Below are positions 49,558 through 60,019 of a DNA stretch of 64,000 nt, piece after piece. The position numbers were made by a program, and so were the translations under genes. The stretch lies in the NCBI GenBank assembly GCA_012934845.2, contig WNNJ02003385.1:1-64000 (forward strand), given 5' to 3'. The notes under the pieces are model-generated. The model was not told the DNA's origin, ran no database searches, and worked only from the letters and a program-made list of their open reading frames with translations. This stretch comes from Pomphorhynchus laevis. Its lineage: Eukaryota > Acanthocephala > Palaeacanthocephala > Echinorhynchida > Pomphorhynchidae. Numbering within the stretch: position 1 is the stretch's first letter; every line of letters starts with the position of its first letter.

Positions 49558-50965
49558 CTATAAAGTGTTCCAATTAGAGGTAATAGTAACCCAATTATAG
49601 CTGACTTATTTTTAAGCTTTATAGAATATGAATTCGTTCATAACTGTGTAAAAACTAAATCTAAACAATATAAATATATGAAATATATGTTTCGATATAA
49701 TAATGATATATCTGTATTTAACTCTAATACTTTTTATTCAATAAGCGAACAAATTTATCCAGGCAGCCTCATTCTTAATAAAACCAATAGTAATGATAAA
49801 GAAAGTATATATCTTGATATGTTTATTAAATTAACATAAATTAAACCTATTTTTAATTTATATCGTAAAAATGGCATATTTAAATTTACAAGAACTATTT
49901 TTTTTCGAGAAATATATTATTTGATAAGATTATGATAATATCATCGTTTAATTAATTGAAAAATTTTAATTCGTCAAAAAAATTATACTTCACAAATTTA
50001 ATAATTACCATCAAAAGATTACGACTTTGACTTATATATATATCTATTCGGAAATATATATACATGTATGTCTTATAATATCTATAACGCCTATTTATCA
50101 ACAATTAAACCATCACGCAAACAAATATATGGGTAAAATTGAATTAATAGAATCCTTAAATATCTTAGCAAAAATTCTATAAGTTAACAAATTTATCCAA
50201 GTAGCTTTATTCTTAATAAAACCAATATTAATGATAAAGAACGTATATATCTAGATATAAACATTAAATCAACATCAATTAAAATACTATTAATTTATAT
50301 TGTAAAGATGGCATTTAAATTTACAAGAAACATATTTTTGCATGAACATTCATGCATACCATATAATATAAGATATAATTCATTAAATAATGCAACAATT
50401 TGTAACTATATTGTATTTCTTCAAAATCATTTAAATAATTTAATAGATGCATATTTTAAACTAGGTTACTATACAAATATCATCATACAGGATATAGTAA
50501 AATATAAATTAACACAATAATATTAAAAATAAATTTAAAATCATTAGCGAAAATTTTTATGGATGGATAATAAATAATATACTTTATATTAGAATAAGAT
50601 ACTATATAATAAAATTTAATAAGAGAAAATACTCCATTAGAACGTGTTTGACCTCGCAGCTGTGTTGGGTCGAGGAATAGGTGTCTAAACCTGATAACAT
50701 ATCAGTTCCTCCTGAACACTTCTAATCATTGTACTGATACATCGTCTGTTATTTATTAATCAATTCAAAAATTAAATTTTATTTTAAATTTCACTTTTAA
50801 ATTTTAACTTTATATAAATTATATAAAATATTATAAAAAATTATTAAATTATTAATAATTATTTGTCATTATTTAATTATTAATTATTTCTTATTTTATA
50901 TTTATTTATCATTATTTTAATTTATAAATAATTTAGTATACGGCGACTCAGTTACCTGATCTGAT
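49558..50965 (+). mobile_element. Penelope-like element copy 3: two overlapping degenerate fragments
   Basis: 49558-49920 reads RGNSNPIIADLFLSFIEYEF, MFRYNNDI and FYSISEQIYP of the PLE RT. 50090-50965 starts earlier in the RT (AYLSTIKPS, KIELIESLNIL) and repeats the IYP...LNKTNINDK region before the thumb block FKFTRNIFLHEHSCIPYNIR and a C-terminal tail. So two pieces of PLE overlap in sequence content, as in a partial tandem. The 3' end matches the other copies. Diverged and older than copies 1 and 2. Confidence 0.75.
50655..50745 (+). ncRNA. Conserved structured segment in PLE 3' region (copy 3, diverged)
   Basis: GGTGTCTAAACC and CCTGAACACTTC replace the boxes of copies 1 and 2. AGGTGT still pairs with ACACTT, so pairing is kept by compensating changes, while the GAAA and CUGAUGA boxes have decayed. 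Confidence 0.35.
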
Positions 50966-51117
50966 TTATCTTGGTCATCGAAGTGATTCCGCAATTGAGT
51001 ATTACACTGAAAGGAAGTGATTGCATTGCAACGACTTCGAAAACATAAGCTACTTCATTGCATTAAGCATATAGTGAATTTTTCCTTAATCTTTATATAG
51101 ACGTTTTTATAGATAGA

Positions 51118-51225
51118 GGGAAATTTATTTTGAGTGGCAAATGCGTGCCAACGGCGCACTTACAAGCCACCTAAGAATAATAAAAATAATCAAACTGATA
51201 AAAAAATTATCCCGCAGACGAATTC
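51118..51225 (-). mobile_element. LINE family B-related 3' tail, copy 5
   Basis: A 5'-truncated scrap. On its sense strand it shows GTGCGCCGTTGGCACGCATT with the TTTATCAG-type context of copy 4. Only the conserved 3' hairpin and about 70 bp beside it remain. Confidence 0.65.
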
Positions 51226-51227
51226 AG

Positions 51228-51310
51228 TGTGTTCGTACTGCCAGTTCGTTCATTTTGTTCGTTCAGGTCGATCGTTCAATATGTTCGTTCAGTCCGTTCG
51301 TTCCGTCCAA
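51228..51310. repeat. GTTCGTTC-rich short tandem stretch
   Basis: Repeated GTTCGTTCA / GTTCGTTC words with changing spacers; a degenerate microsatellite. Confidence 0.5.
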
Positions 51311-51528
51311 TTGATACACTTTTCTTGTTTATACTCCCTTCCTCTTTTCTCAACATGGGCTTGGGACCGGCCATGGCGGAGTTATATGTGTAAGCACTGC
51401 TTGTAAAATTACGATCACAATTTAAATTTGACTGGTCACACGATAATCATCCTAGTCAGCGGTACAACTAAATAATAATTTGATAGAATTACATTCGTGT
51501 GGCAACTTAAGTTAGCTTTAAATTGCAT

Positions 51529-51570
51529 CTTATCCACACGAGAATTGTTCTCGTGTGGATAAAATGCTAT
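51529..51570. repeat. Perfect hairpin palindrome upstream of the 51.8-kb gene
   Basis: TTATCCACACGAGAA and TTCTCGTGTGGATAA form 15-bp arms around a TTG loop, with further GCAT/ATGC pairing outside. It lies about 240 bp before the start codon of the next gene. It may be the centre of a small MITE. Confidence 0.7.
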
Positions 51571-51806
51571 TTACAACCAACTTTAAACTAATTTTATATT
51601 ATCTGTAGATATCCATTTACATGTTACTTTATATAATTACTTTGATAAATTTGATAAATGCATATTCAAAGTTGGTATTTATAATTAAAATTCTTATAAA
51701 GAATGTTCTCATATTTGAGTTATTTATATTAATAGGCTTGTTTAGTCATCATTTAACATCATTTCCTTTGTTTAGTTAAGGAAAACTCAATTTAATAACC
51801 GATCGA

Positions 51807-53183
51807 ATGGTTACGAAATTTGTAGAATATCCTTTGAATGAGCGTATATACAATTTTGAATCGATAAATTCTGAAGTTCATCGCTCGATGAAAGATATCG
51901 ATCGTGATTCGTATATTTTTGCAGCTGCCCGAAATAAAAACATTAATCTTAGTAGCTCAAGCAGCAACAGTATCGCTAGCCAATTGAATTCATTATTGCC
52001 GTGTAATGATTGTAATAAATACCAAAATAGAGAAACTCAACACAAAAATTCATACGTCCAAATATATGACCACTGTGGTAGAGCTGTACACCTGGGCAGA
52101 AAAGTTCAAACCTCGAGTGACACTAGTCAACACAATGCGTTGAAAAATCACAAATCCACTTCGACCGATACGCGTGCTCACTTTTTTAATGCTATTCATA
52201 GTAATAACGGAAATGATATTAATAATAATCATAGCCATAATTATTATAATTACAGTAGATTGACGAGACTTGATAATCTAGAAACATTTGGCAATGCCCA
52301 AAAATATCACCATAAACCGGGGAATCGACATCCTGTTAAGAATATGTTATATGTTTCATCTAATCCATCACATGCATCACCTTCGATTAAGTCCGTTGCT
52401 AATACTAACGCTTCCTTATTATCAACAGCTAGTCCATCTATAAAATTATATGTACGAAGTAACATCGATGACAGTGAAAGTGAGTCTTGCGCATCGTTGA
52501 AATTAAATAACCAAAATCGGGTAATAACCATTGATGACATAAGTCCATCGTCAAAAGGCAGATTAACAGTTCAAACGACATCGCTTGATAATATGCCGTC
52601 TAAACAAATTTCATTACATCCAAATGGTGTCGAGTCTTCTAATATAATTGTGCAAGCTCACAACAACACTGGTACTGGCAATGGAAATACACAAAATGGT
52701 ATCCTAAATAAGATTGACGTTGATACACACGGCTACAATGCTAATACGAAGATGGTCAAGCACTGCAAGAACGATAACGAAGAAAATATATCACCACCTA
52801 GTATTTGTAATCAAATTCAAATATCTAGTCACAAAGCATCGGGCAATTTATTATCGTTTATTTCCATTAATAATACAATAAATAGTAAACAAGTTATTAA
52901 GGTTATCGAAACTATTCCAGCACAACGTCGCGTAAATTCGAACAGTAGATGTATTCCTGTTGCTCCTCCATTACCAATGTCAATGAATTTGACAAATAAT
53001 GTTACATGGCAAGTTAACGGGAGCTCAAGCGATTCAAGCATCGACCATGAAACTGCAACTTCATTCCCATGGGAGAAGCTCGACGGAGAGAAAATTAAAG
53101 GAACAGTATGGGAAAAGGTATTTGTTTTATTTCACGACGCTGTGTTTGATAAAATTGTTTGGCTCACAGTAGTTTCACTTTAG
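51807..53183 (+). CDS. Probable host gene, 458-codon Asn/Ser-rich frame (likely 5' exon)
   Basis: The ATG at 51807 opens a long uninterrupted frame unlike the broken elements around it. The protein is rich in Asn, Ser and His (INNNHSHNYYNYSRL), with a CNDC pair early, an acidic DDSESES patch and a short proline run (PVAPPLPM). It is mostly disordered. Near the end, SFPWEKLDGEKIKGTVWEK resembles the start of a formin FH2 domain (W.KL...GTVW), and the next bases (GAAAAG|GTATTTG at 53117/53118) make a fair splice donor. The last 21 codons may therefore be intron read-through, and the gene may continue downstream. The formin idea is a weak inference. A neural or cytoskeletal role cannot be claimed. 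Stop TAG 53181-53183; AATAAA follows about 65 bases on. Confidence 0.65.
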   Translation: MVTKFVEYPLNERIYNFESINSEVHRSMKDIDRDSYIFAAARNKNINLSSSSSNSIASQLNSLLPCNDCNKYQNRETQHKNSYVQIYDHCGRAVHLGRKVQTSSDTSQHNALKNHKSTSTDTRAHFFNAIHSNNGNDINNNHSHNYYNYSRLTRLDNLETFGNAQKYHHKPGNRHPVKNMLYVSSNPSHASPSIKSVANTNASLLSTASPSIKLYVRSNIDDSESESCASLKLNNQNRVITIDDISPSSKGRLTVQTTSLDNMPSKQISLHPNGVESSNIIVQAHNNTGTGNGNTQNGILNKIDVDTHGYNANTKMVKHCKNDNEENISPPSICNQIQISSHKASGNLLSFISINNTINSKQVIKVIETIPAQRRVNSNSRCIPVAPPLPMSMNLTNNVTWQVNGSSSDSSIDHETATSFPWEKLDGEKIKGTVWEKVFVLFHDAVFDKIVWLTVVSL

Positions 53184-54140
53184 CACATAAACTTACAATA
53201 TAAGCTTTGCTAAAACTCATCTTTAATTATGTTCATTAAAACATCAAATAAAATGTTTTATTATTTTATAAAATTGTCATACATAAATATAGACTATAAA
53301 AATAATGTGATTTTTAAAATGAACTATTTGGAAATTACGATGTGCACTTATGTTTTGATATATGCATTGTTTCTACGATAGGAAACGTTAGAATTCTACA
53401 TATATATAAGATTAATTATATAGATATAAGTTTTCAATATTAAAACATTTCAGCCCTTCAGAGAGAAAACATTTGCTTATGTTAGGTTAAGTTGCAGTCT
53501 TGATATGCATCAGTTTATTACAAAATCCTATCAATACATTTCAGCTATTTAAGGTATCTGTTGTAAAAATTGTAATTTGTTTTATTGAACTTTATATTTT
53601 TTAAATAAAACTGTACTTTATATTGTGAATGCACTATACATGATTGGAATAATTTTATATTTTAATTAAATTGCTTAGGGTATTTTTTATATAAAAATAT
53701 TAGAATATCAGCTATCTAGCAATGCATCATTGTTAGAGCAAAGCTTTTTTAAATATAAAATTTTTGTTGTTCATAAAGTATAAACGAATTGTAAACATAT
53801 CTTTATCATTTATGTAACTATGTATATGAAAAACGTAGACCCGTGTTTTTATAAGAATATTTCTTTATTACCGCTTTCACTTGTAAAGCTAGCATTTATG
53901 ATTCAGAAAAGTGTAATGATCAAATTGAAACTTATATTTTAATTTTCAATATAATGTTTTTACATAATTAAGTTTGTTTGATCATAACATACATTTCTTA
54001 GTTTATTAATACTTACAATAATATAACATACAATAAAATAACATACAATACAACTCACAGATATACAACTGACGAATATCCCAATACGAACTCAACAGAA
54101 CTCAACAGAACCGGAAAAGCCAATCAACAACAATACCGAC
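53184..54140. other. AT-rich spacer or intron after the 51.8-kb gene
   Basis: AT-rich, with no frame above noise. Two AATAAA-like sites occur near 53.25 and 53.6 kb. If the donor at 53118 is real, this is intron sequence. Confidence 0.4.
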
Positions 54141-54149
54141 TCTAATACG

Positions 54150-56530
54150 CACATAATAAGCCAAAGGATAGTACAATGTTCAATTTGTCGCAGGCTCTTC
54201 GTCGCTAACGCTTCCGACATGGTATGAAAACATGGTCCAATGCCAGGTTGTCGCAGTTCCAGACTTCCGCCTGCCAATATTCCAGACAAAATCAACCAGT
54301 TCAGATCTATCCGTGAGCCTGCCGTGGCTACCATCGAAAACTCCGAGCGCTCTTTTTGCACTAAACTATTATCTGGGAATTTTCGTGTCATCCGTCGTAT
54401 TCCGCGCGGCGCTCGATCAGCCGTTGCCGCGAAGTTCTCTCAGCTTATTGACGCAATCGCGGAGCGACCTTCTAACGAGTTGATGCGGTGGAGTCTACTC
54501 AGCTTTCCTAAAATTGCGTTTCGCGTGCCTCAACCCTCGAAATCTCACAAAATTTTCTGCAGGAACCTCAGCAAGCCACTTGGTAACGTCTTTAAGGAAT
54601 CTAATAACATTTCTGGAGGGAACAGTACCGGATAACATTGCTAATATTCTATGCGGCGGAAAGTTACTCACCTTTCTAAAGAATGATGATGGTATCCGTC
54701 CAATCACTGTCGGATTTACAATTCGCCATATTGCTTCTAAACTGGCATGTCAATTCTCATCCGATCCGCTCGCCGATCATTTTCTCCCTATACAGCTAGG
54801 CGTCGGCACTCCCCGTGGAATCGAAGCGGCAATACATGCATCTCGCGTGTTCATGCGTGACATGGCTAGTCGTAACCACACTATGGTAAAACTCGATTAC
54901 TACAACGCGTTCAACTGCTTGTGCAGAGATGCAATCCTGCGCTGCGTTGCTCGAGAAATACCGCATATTTTACCGTTTGTTCGAATTTGTTACGACAGCT
55001 AGAGCGAGCTTCTATTCGGCAACAAACGTATCCTCTAGATTAAAGGAATGTAGCAGGGAGAGCGATTGGATCCTGTACTATTTTGCCTCACCGTCAAGAG
55101 CTTGGCACAATGCTTAAAATCCAGTCTGAACCTATGGTACCTCGACGACTGCGTCTTGAGCGGTACGGTGGAAAACATTCTGGCCGTTATCCACAAAATT
55201 CAGGCTGACGGAGCCGAAATTGGATTACAATTAAATTTCCAAAAGTGCGAGGTGATCACCGAAAGCAAGAATGTGAGCCAAGCTATCGCGTGAAAGCTAA
55301 AGGGTGCAAGACCATCACACCTTTAGACGCACAGCTTCTGGGTGCGCCGCTTGGCGGGCAAGCAAGCATCAACAACGAATTAAGCTTCGCAATGAATGAG
55401 CTTCATAACGCCGAAATCCGGTTGATCGAATTAAGCCCTCACGGCGCCTTCGTGATTTTGCGTAGCTCACTCGGTTTGCCAAAGATTGGCTTCCTTCTTC
55501 GATGTACCCCCTGCTACGGAAGTGAAATGCTTCAACTTTTCGACACTGAAGTTCGAAGAATATTAAGCGAAATATTCAATGTGCCACTACCCAACGAAGC
55601 CTGGAGGCAAGCGACCCTACCCATTCATCTGGGAGGTCTGGGTGTTTGTCAGGCATTGGATGCTGCTATTAATGTGTTCGGTTTATCCATCAAGTACACA
55701 ATGGAACTGAAGATACTGCTACGGAACTGTCCGCCTTTAACCGTTCGTCCTTCAGAATCAGACTGGGAAAATACCACAAATCAATGGAACGCGGAATATC
55801 GGACGACCATTCCATCGGATCAAATATTTCAAAAACGATGGATGGTCGAACACTACGAAGCATGCCAACGAAAACTTGTCGACGAAGCACGGACAACTGA
55901 ATCTTGAACCCGAGTCATCGCAGTAGCATCAAAGTGGACCGTGGCGTTCCTTGAAGCACTGCCGATCACATCCGTCGGCACACGACTTGCTGACGGATCT
56001 ATTTCTATCGCCGTGGCGTTGAGGCTCGGTGTTCAATGCTTTCAACGGCATTGGTGTATCTGCGGAGTGTCGGTCCCGCGGCACAATGTTCATGTCTTAA
56101 ACTGCAACAGGATAATGTCTCGTCATCATCGACATGTTGCGGTCAACGAGATTTTGAGAATGGCTTTCGCTGCCTCAGGATCGCCCTCCAGACTCTAACC
56201 GGCAGGCTTAGCGCGAGACGATGAAAAACGACTCGATGGTGCGATTCTTGTGCCATGGGAAGCTTGCCGTATACTCGTTTGGGATTTCACTTGCACGAAC
56301 ACCCTAGCCGCCAGTAATGTCGCACATGCGGTGTCTTCTGCTATCGCTGTTGCAGCCCACGCGTAGCAGCTCAAACGAACCAAATACAGCTGCTTCGAGG
56401 ATTGACAGTATTTGTTCGTCCCCATCGCCATCGAACCACTTGGCGCGGTCGGCCCCAGCGCATCTGCGTTTTTAAGGCAGCTTGGTTCAAGCTGTCTTAA
56501 AGTTGTGTCTAGGCAACTACCTTATTATTT
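54150..56530 (+). mobile_element. RLE-type LINE, second subfamily (YLDD type), broken
   Basis: Plus-strand order: GIRPITVGFTIRHIASKLAC (54.7 kb), QLGVGTPRGIEAAIHASR, VKLDYYNAFNCLCRD, then WYLDDCVLSG as catalytic box (55134-55148), LNFQKCEV and LGAPLGG. The C-terminal part has CICGVSVPRHN, HVLNC and a RHHRHVAVNEILRM block (Cys/His finger), then DGAILVPWEACRILVWDFTC, the restriction-like endonuclease core, and a VPIAIEPLG end near 56.43 kb. About four or five breaks. More GC-rich than its surroundings. R2/NeSL-side placement by domain order is inference. Confidence 0.75.
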
Positions 56531-57034
56531 AATTCATTATATTTCTTTGCACAAATGTTTCTTCTTTAATATAATTTTTATATTTTAATATATATAACGA
56601 TCGTTTATCTACTATTATGATATTGGACAGCATAGTTAAAACTAAAACAGAGATGAGTATTATATGATTTCAAATTATATAAAGTAAAATTAAGGCATAT
56701 TTATTTTATACGATACTTATAAGGGTAAAATAAAACCTTTCGTATAGATATTAAAAATTGCACATTCAAATTTTATTAGAATTTATAAATGTAAAATATA
56801 AATTATTGATATTAATTTTTGCCAGTATTATCCTTGGTCATTTACAAATTGACTACAGTTTTATACATAATTTCTTGATTTTTATTATTTATAATACATA
56901 ACTAGGAGTCATTTAAAATGTTGTGAATATATTCTGAAATTTGTAAAGATTTGTGAAAAGATAATTTCGCTATTTAGAAGACATTTTATTTGTGTATTTG
57001 ATTAAAGTGCAAGTTATCACTAACTGAAGTCAAC
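56531..57034. other. AT-rich spacer, includes 5' flank of the 57-kb gene
   Basis: No frame of note. The last 60 bases before the ATG are probably 5' UTR; no core promoter motif is clear. Confidence 0.4.
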
Positions 57035-57612
57035 ATGGAAGATCTGATCGATAATTACAAGCCTGAAACATCGATAATTGATTTAAAAAATAACGGCATA
57101 TTACATGGATCTGGAGGTAAGTAAATCACTCCGTTTGCTTGAAATATATTTTAACCATGACTACATTGTTTAGCTCATACAAATTCAAAGTATCTAAAAG
57201 ACAAGAATAAAGGTCGAGTGTATCTTAAGCAAAAGAAAGCATATAATCTGGGTAAATTTCTTCTATATACTTGATAATGTTACAATAATGATAATTGTTT
57301 AATACTGATTTTGAATAATAAGTACTATATAGGTTACATTATTTTCGTTGTCTCTGTACTTGCCATAACATTATCGAATAAGAAATCGTTGCATGAATGA
57401 ATTAAGTTAGCTACGTTATAAATCAACTGGATTCCAAATTAATATATGTATATTTCATGATAATTGATATCTAATTGGTCGGATTAGTTTCCTGCGAAAC
57501 AAATCAACCTGACAATCTACGATTCACGAATTCAGATTATGACAAGTACTTAAATGATCAGTCTGGATACCCGATTGCCAGTACTCTCGACATAACAATA
57601 TTAATAATATAA
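57035..57612 (+). CDS. Small multi-exon host-like gene (two or three exons)
   Basis: ATG 57035 in a good context (TCAACATGG) opens a 27-codon first exon (MEDLIDNYKPETSIIDLKNN...) that ends at 57116 before a consensus donor GGAG|GTAAGT. A 57-bp intron ends TTGTTTAG at 57173. Exon 2 (57174-57251) keeps the frame (HTNSKYLKDKNKGRVYLKQK) and ends at CTGG|GTAAAT. A possible third exon begins at 57488 after GGATTAG and reads SCETNQPDNLRFTNSDYD, ending at TAA 57610-57612. The product of about 95 residues is hydrophilic, lysine- and asparagine-rich, with no family I recognise. Exons 1 and 2 are well supported by splice sites and phase; exon 3 is weaker. Confidence 0.45.
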
Positions 57613-57889
57613 TATTTTTTCGATAAAATACATTATTTGGTTTCCTCAAATAGCCTCTATACAAGTAGTAACATTCATGTCTAAAAAGTTATTATTATAA
57701 TATTGAGCATCAATTTACACGATGACCTGTCACTTCAGTTTCATCAATTCGATCTAACGATATTAATAATATTTTTTTTATTTTTTTTGTATTTTTTTAT
57801 AGAAAATAATTTATTACAAAATTACAATGTTACAATTCGTACGTTACCCTCAAGTGGGTCCCTAAGCTTGATGACAATAATTTTTTGAC

Positions 57890-59700
57890 GTTTTTTACAT
57901 CTCATTGTGAACGGGTCGCGGTGTTGTTAATCAAGGGGCACGAAGACAAGTCGACGCGGCACTTACTATCGCGAAAGACAGCTTTCTCTTTAAATGAGCA
58001 AGTCTGTCACTATAATCACCCGGATTGCCTTGTGAAAGAAGGGATGCGATTTTTTTATTGCTTTTATAGCCCTATCGCTAATGCCACCGGATGTCGAGAA
58101 AGCAAGAGGAATGAATCGACCGCCCTCAATAATATCTACTCTCTCGGCGTATTTAGCAGTTTTGCGAGATTCGTTGTAAGTGAACGTTTTGGTCGGAGGT
58201 CGGTTGGTTTACGATTGAGCAAAAATTGAGAAGATGGTAACGTCAAAAAACGTTCGCTCAAATCGTTCACTCTCAAGTCCGGAGCAGACAATGTCCAGGC
58301 GGGACTGAAAATCCCTTGTTGTGGTTTCACGTTCAAAGCATATAGACTCAGGGACTGGGGACAATAATGGTTCTTTTTAGACGCCCGAGCAACAATCAGA
58401 TAAATCCTTTGCAATAATGTCTCGAACAGCATCGTGGCGGATTGATGGTAACCTTCCTATCTTACAGGATAGAGTGCGTTCAATTTTCATTGGTTCTGTA
58501 CATATACAGTGCTTGGATGCTAAAGTCAACGGAGTCCAACTTTATCGATAGCAGATTGCATATTCGAACTTGGCGGGGCTTAGATGAAAATTGTCGACGA
58601 CAGATGTAAGGCGCTAAGCTAAATCGAAACTCCATTTAAAACAGCGTGCGAAACAACAATCTTGGTCGTCAAATCCATTTGCCCAAGAACTGATTGTAGG
58701 TGGTCCGTAAAGTCGAGGGCAATGCACTTAACCACGATGATGTACCCGATCAAACGAGTACGAAATTGCATTGTGAACTAATGAATCGAAATTGTCAGCT
58801 ACGCTATGTAGTTGCTCTTTCAAACTACACTCATTCGTACAGAAGCAATCTCTAATAATATTGATTGTTGAATATCATAAAGAGCTTATTCTTGGTGACC
58901 GATGTCATACGTTACCGCGAGTGCTAATGAGTTTTCGTACTCCAGACTAGATGTAATGGCAGGGTTCATAATTCCAAGTCCTCCGAGTTTTAAAGTAGAT
59001 GTAAGTAATACCTTCCAATTTTGGTTTAGATTCCAATCTGCGATTAGGGGAAGGAAAGCATTTTTAAGTGCATATCCCAAGTCTGTAAATCATCCTTCAT
59101 GGCACTTACTAGTTCGTGAAGAAAATATCCACTTCATTTGAACCGAGTTTATCAGGCCACAGTATGCAACGTGCGGATCGATGTTGGCAATCACTGTTAA
59201 TTTTTGTACAAGTGCGGTCCATTTGCCTGCTTTCAACTGTATAGACTCTTCTTCAAACTTTGCAGTACCAATTGGAACATCTAAGAACATTGTTCCGTTG
59301 ATAAAGGTTTTGATGTCTTGTGAGGAAGATCATGAATAGGGATCGAAGAATGAGACACAAGTACACTTTTTTTCTGGATTCACATGATAGACGAATTTCG
59401 GATCTCCATTAATTAATAGTTTCCTTACAGTTTTGAGTTCATTCACCTTTTAAACGAAGTTCGCGTCATCGGCATAAAATTTTCGAAAAACATTTGGGAC
59501 CGAACGACTGATCAATGCTATTAGAGGAAGAGAAGAGATTGCGAATCCAGGCATTGCAGAGCGATCTCTTTGAGATCCCACCCTTGAGTAGACGCTACTA
59601 CTATCTCTAAGAACCAATTGCGCAGGAGTACTATATATATTTTTTAAAACACGTGACAACGAGGAACATTCGTTCCTCGTTAGGGAATTGAACACGTTAG
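57890..59700 (-). mobile_element. RLE-type LINE (family E), RT to C-terminus, broken
   Basis: Minus-strand order: FNSLTRNECSSLSRVLKNIY, the SRVGSQRDRSAMPGFA block and catalytic YADD at about 59464-59475; then FLDVPIGTAKFEEESIQLK (59.27 kb) and IANIDPHVAYCGL; LKLGGLGIMNPAI (58.98 kb); the Cys/His and endonuclease entry SIRHDAVRDIIAKDLSDCCS (58.45 kb); and VDIIEGGRFIPLAFSTSGG (58.1 kb). It is the longest E copy with a YADD box. The frame is broken many times between 58.0 and 58.9 kb. Confidence 0.75.
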
Positions 59701-59724
59701 ATGCGTCTATCCCATATTTTTTTG

Positions 59725-59945
59725 GTGAATATGGATTTTTTTTTCACCAATTGGTGAAAATAATCCCTGCCAGGGATCGTGAGGAAAGACATTCAACATG
59801 TTGCCAAGATTTCCCAGCTAGCTGCGGGACAGAAAGAAGGAATTGATCACGCCATTCACTCAAGGGTGGAGGCACGGATTTTTTCACCAATTGGTGAAAA
59901 AAATCCAAATTTACCAAAACAATATGGGAATTTTTCACCAATTTT
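59725..59945. repeat. Repeated 22-bp palindrome TTTTTCACCAATTGGTGAAAAA
   Basis: The palindrome core TTTTTCACCAATTGGTGAAAA occurs at about 59737-59760 and again at about 59883-59904. A half copy (TTTTTCACCAATTTTTGG) lies near 59934. About 120 bp between the two full copies has a different, less AT-rich composition. Confidence 0.7.
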
Positions 59946-60019
59946 TGGCCGAAAAAAACCGAACTTCTATTAATTTTTTTGTTAAAAGCAAAATTAAAAG
60001 AAAATAAATCAAATTTATT

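Noticed and set aside
52050-52540. Minus-strand open frames inside the 51.8-kb gene
   Set aside because: They mirror the long plus-strand frame and have no motif.
54092-54391. Minus-strand 99-codon frame
   Set aside because: It overlaps the start of the plus-strand RLE LINE, whose motifs are clear.
57703-57888. Hydrophobic short peptide (possible membrane protein)
   Set aside because: The hydrophobic part comes from poly-T in AT-rich DNA, with no splice or codon support.
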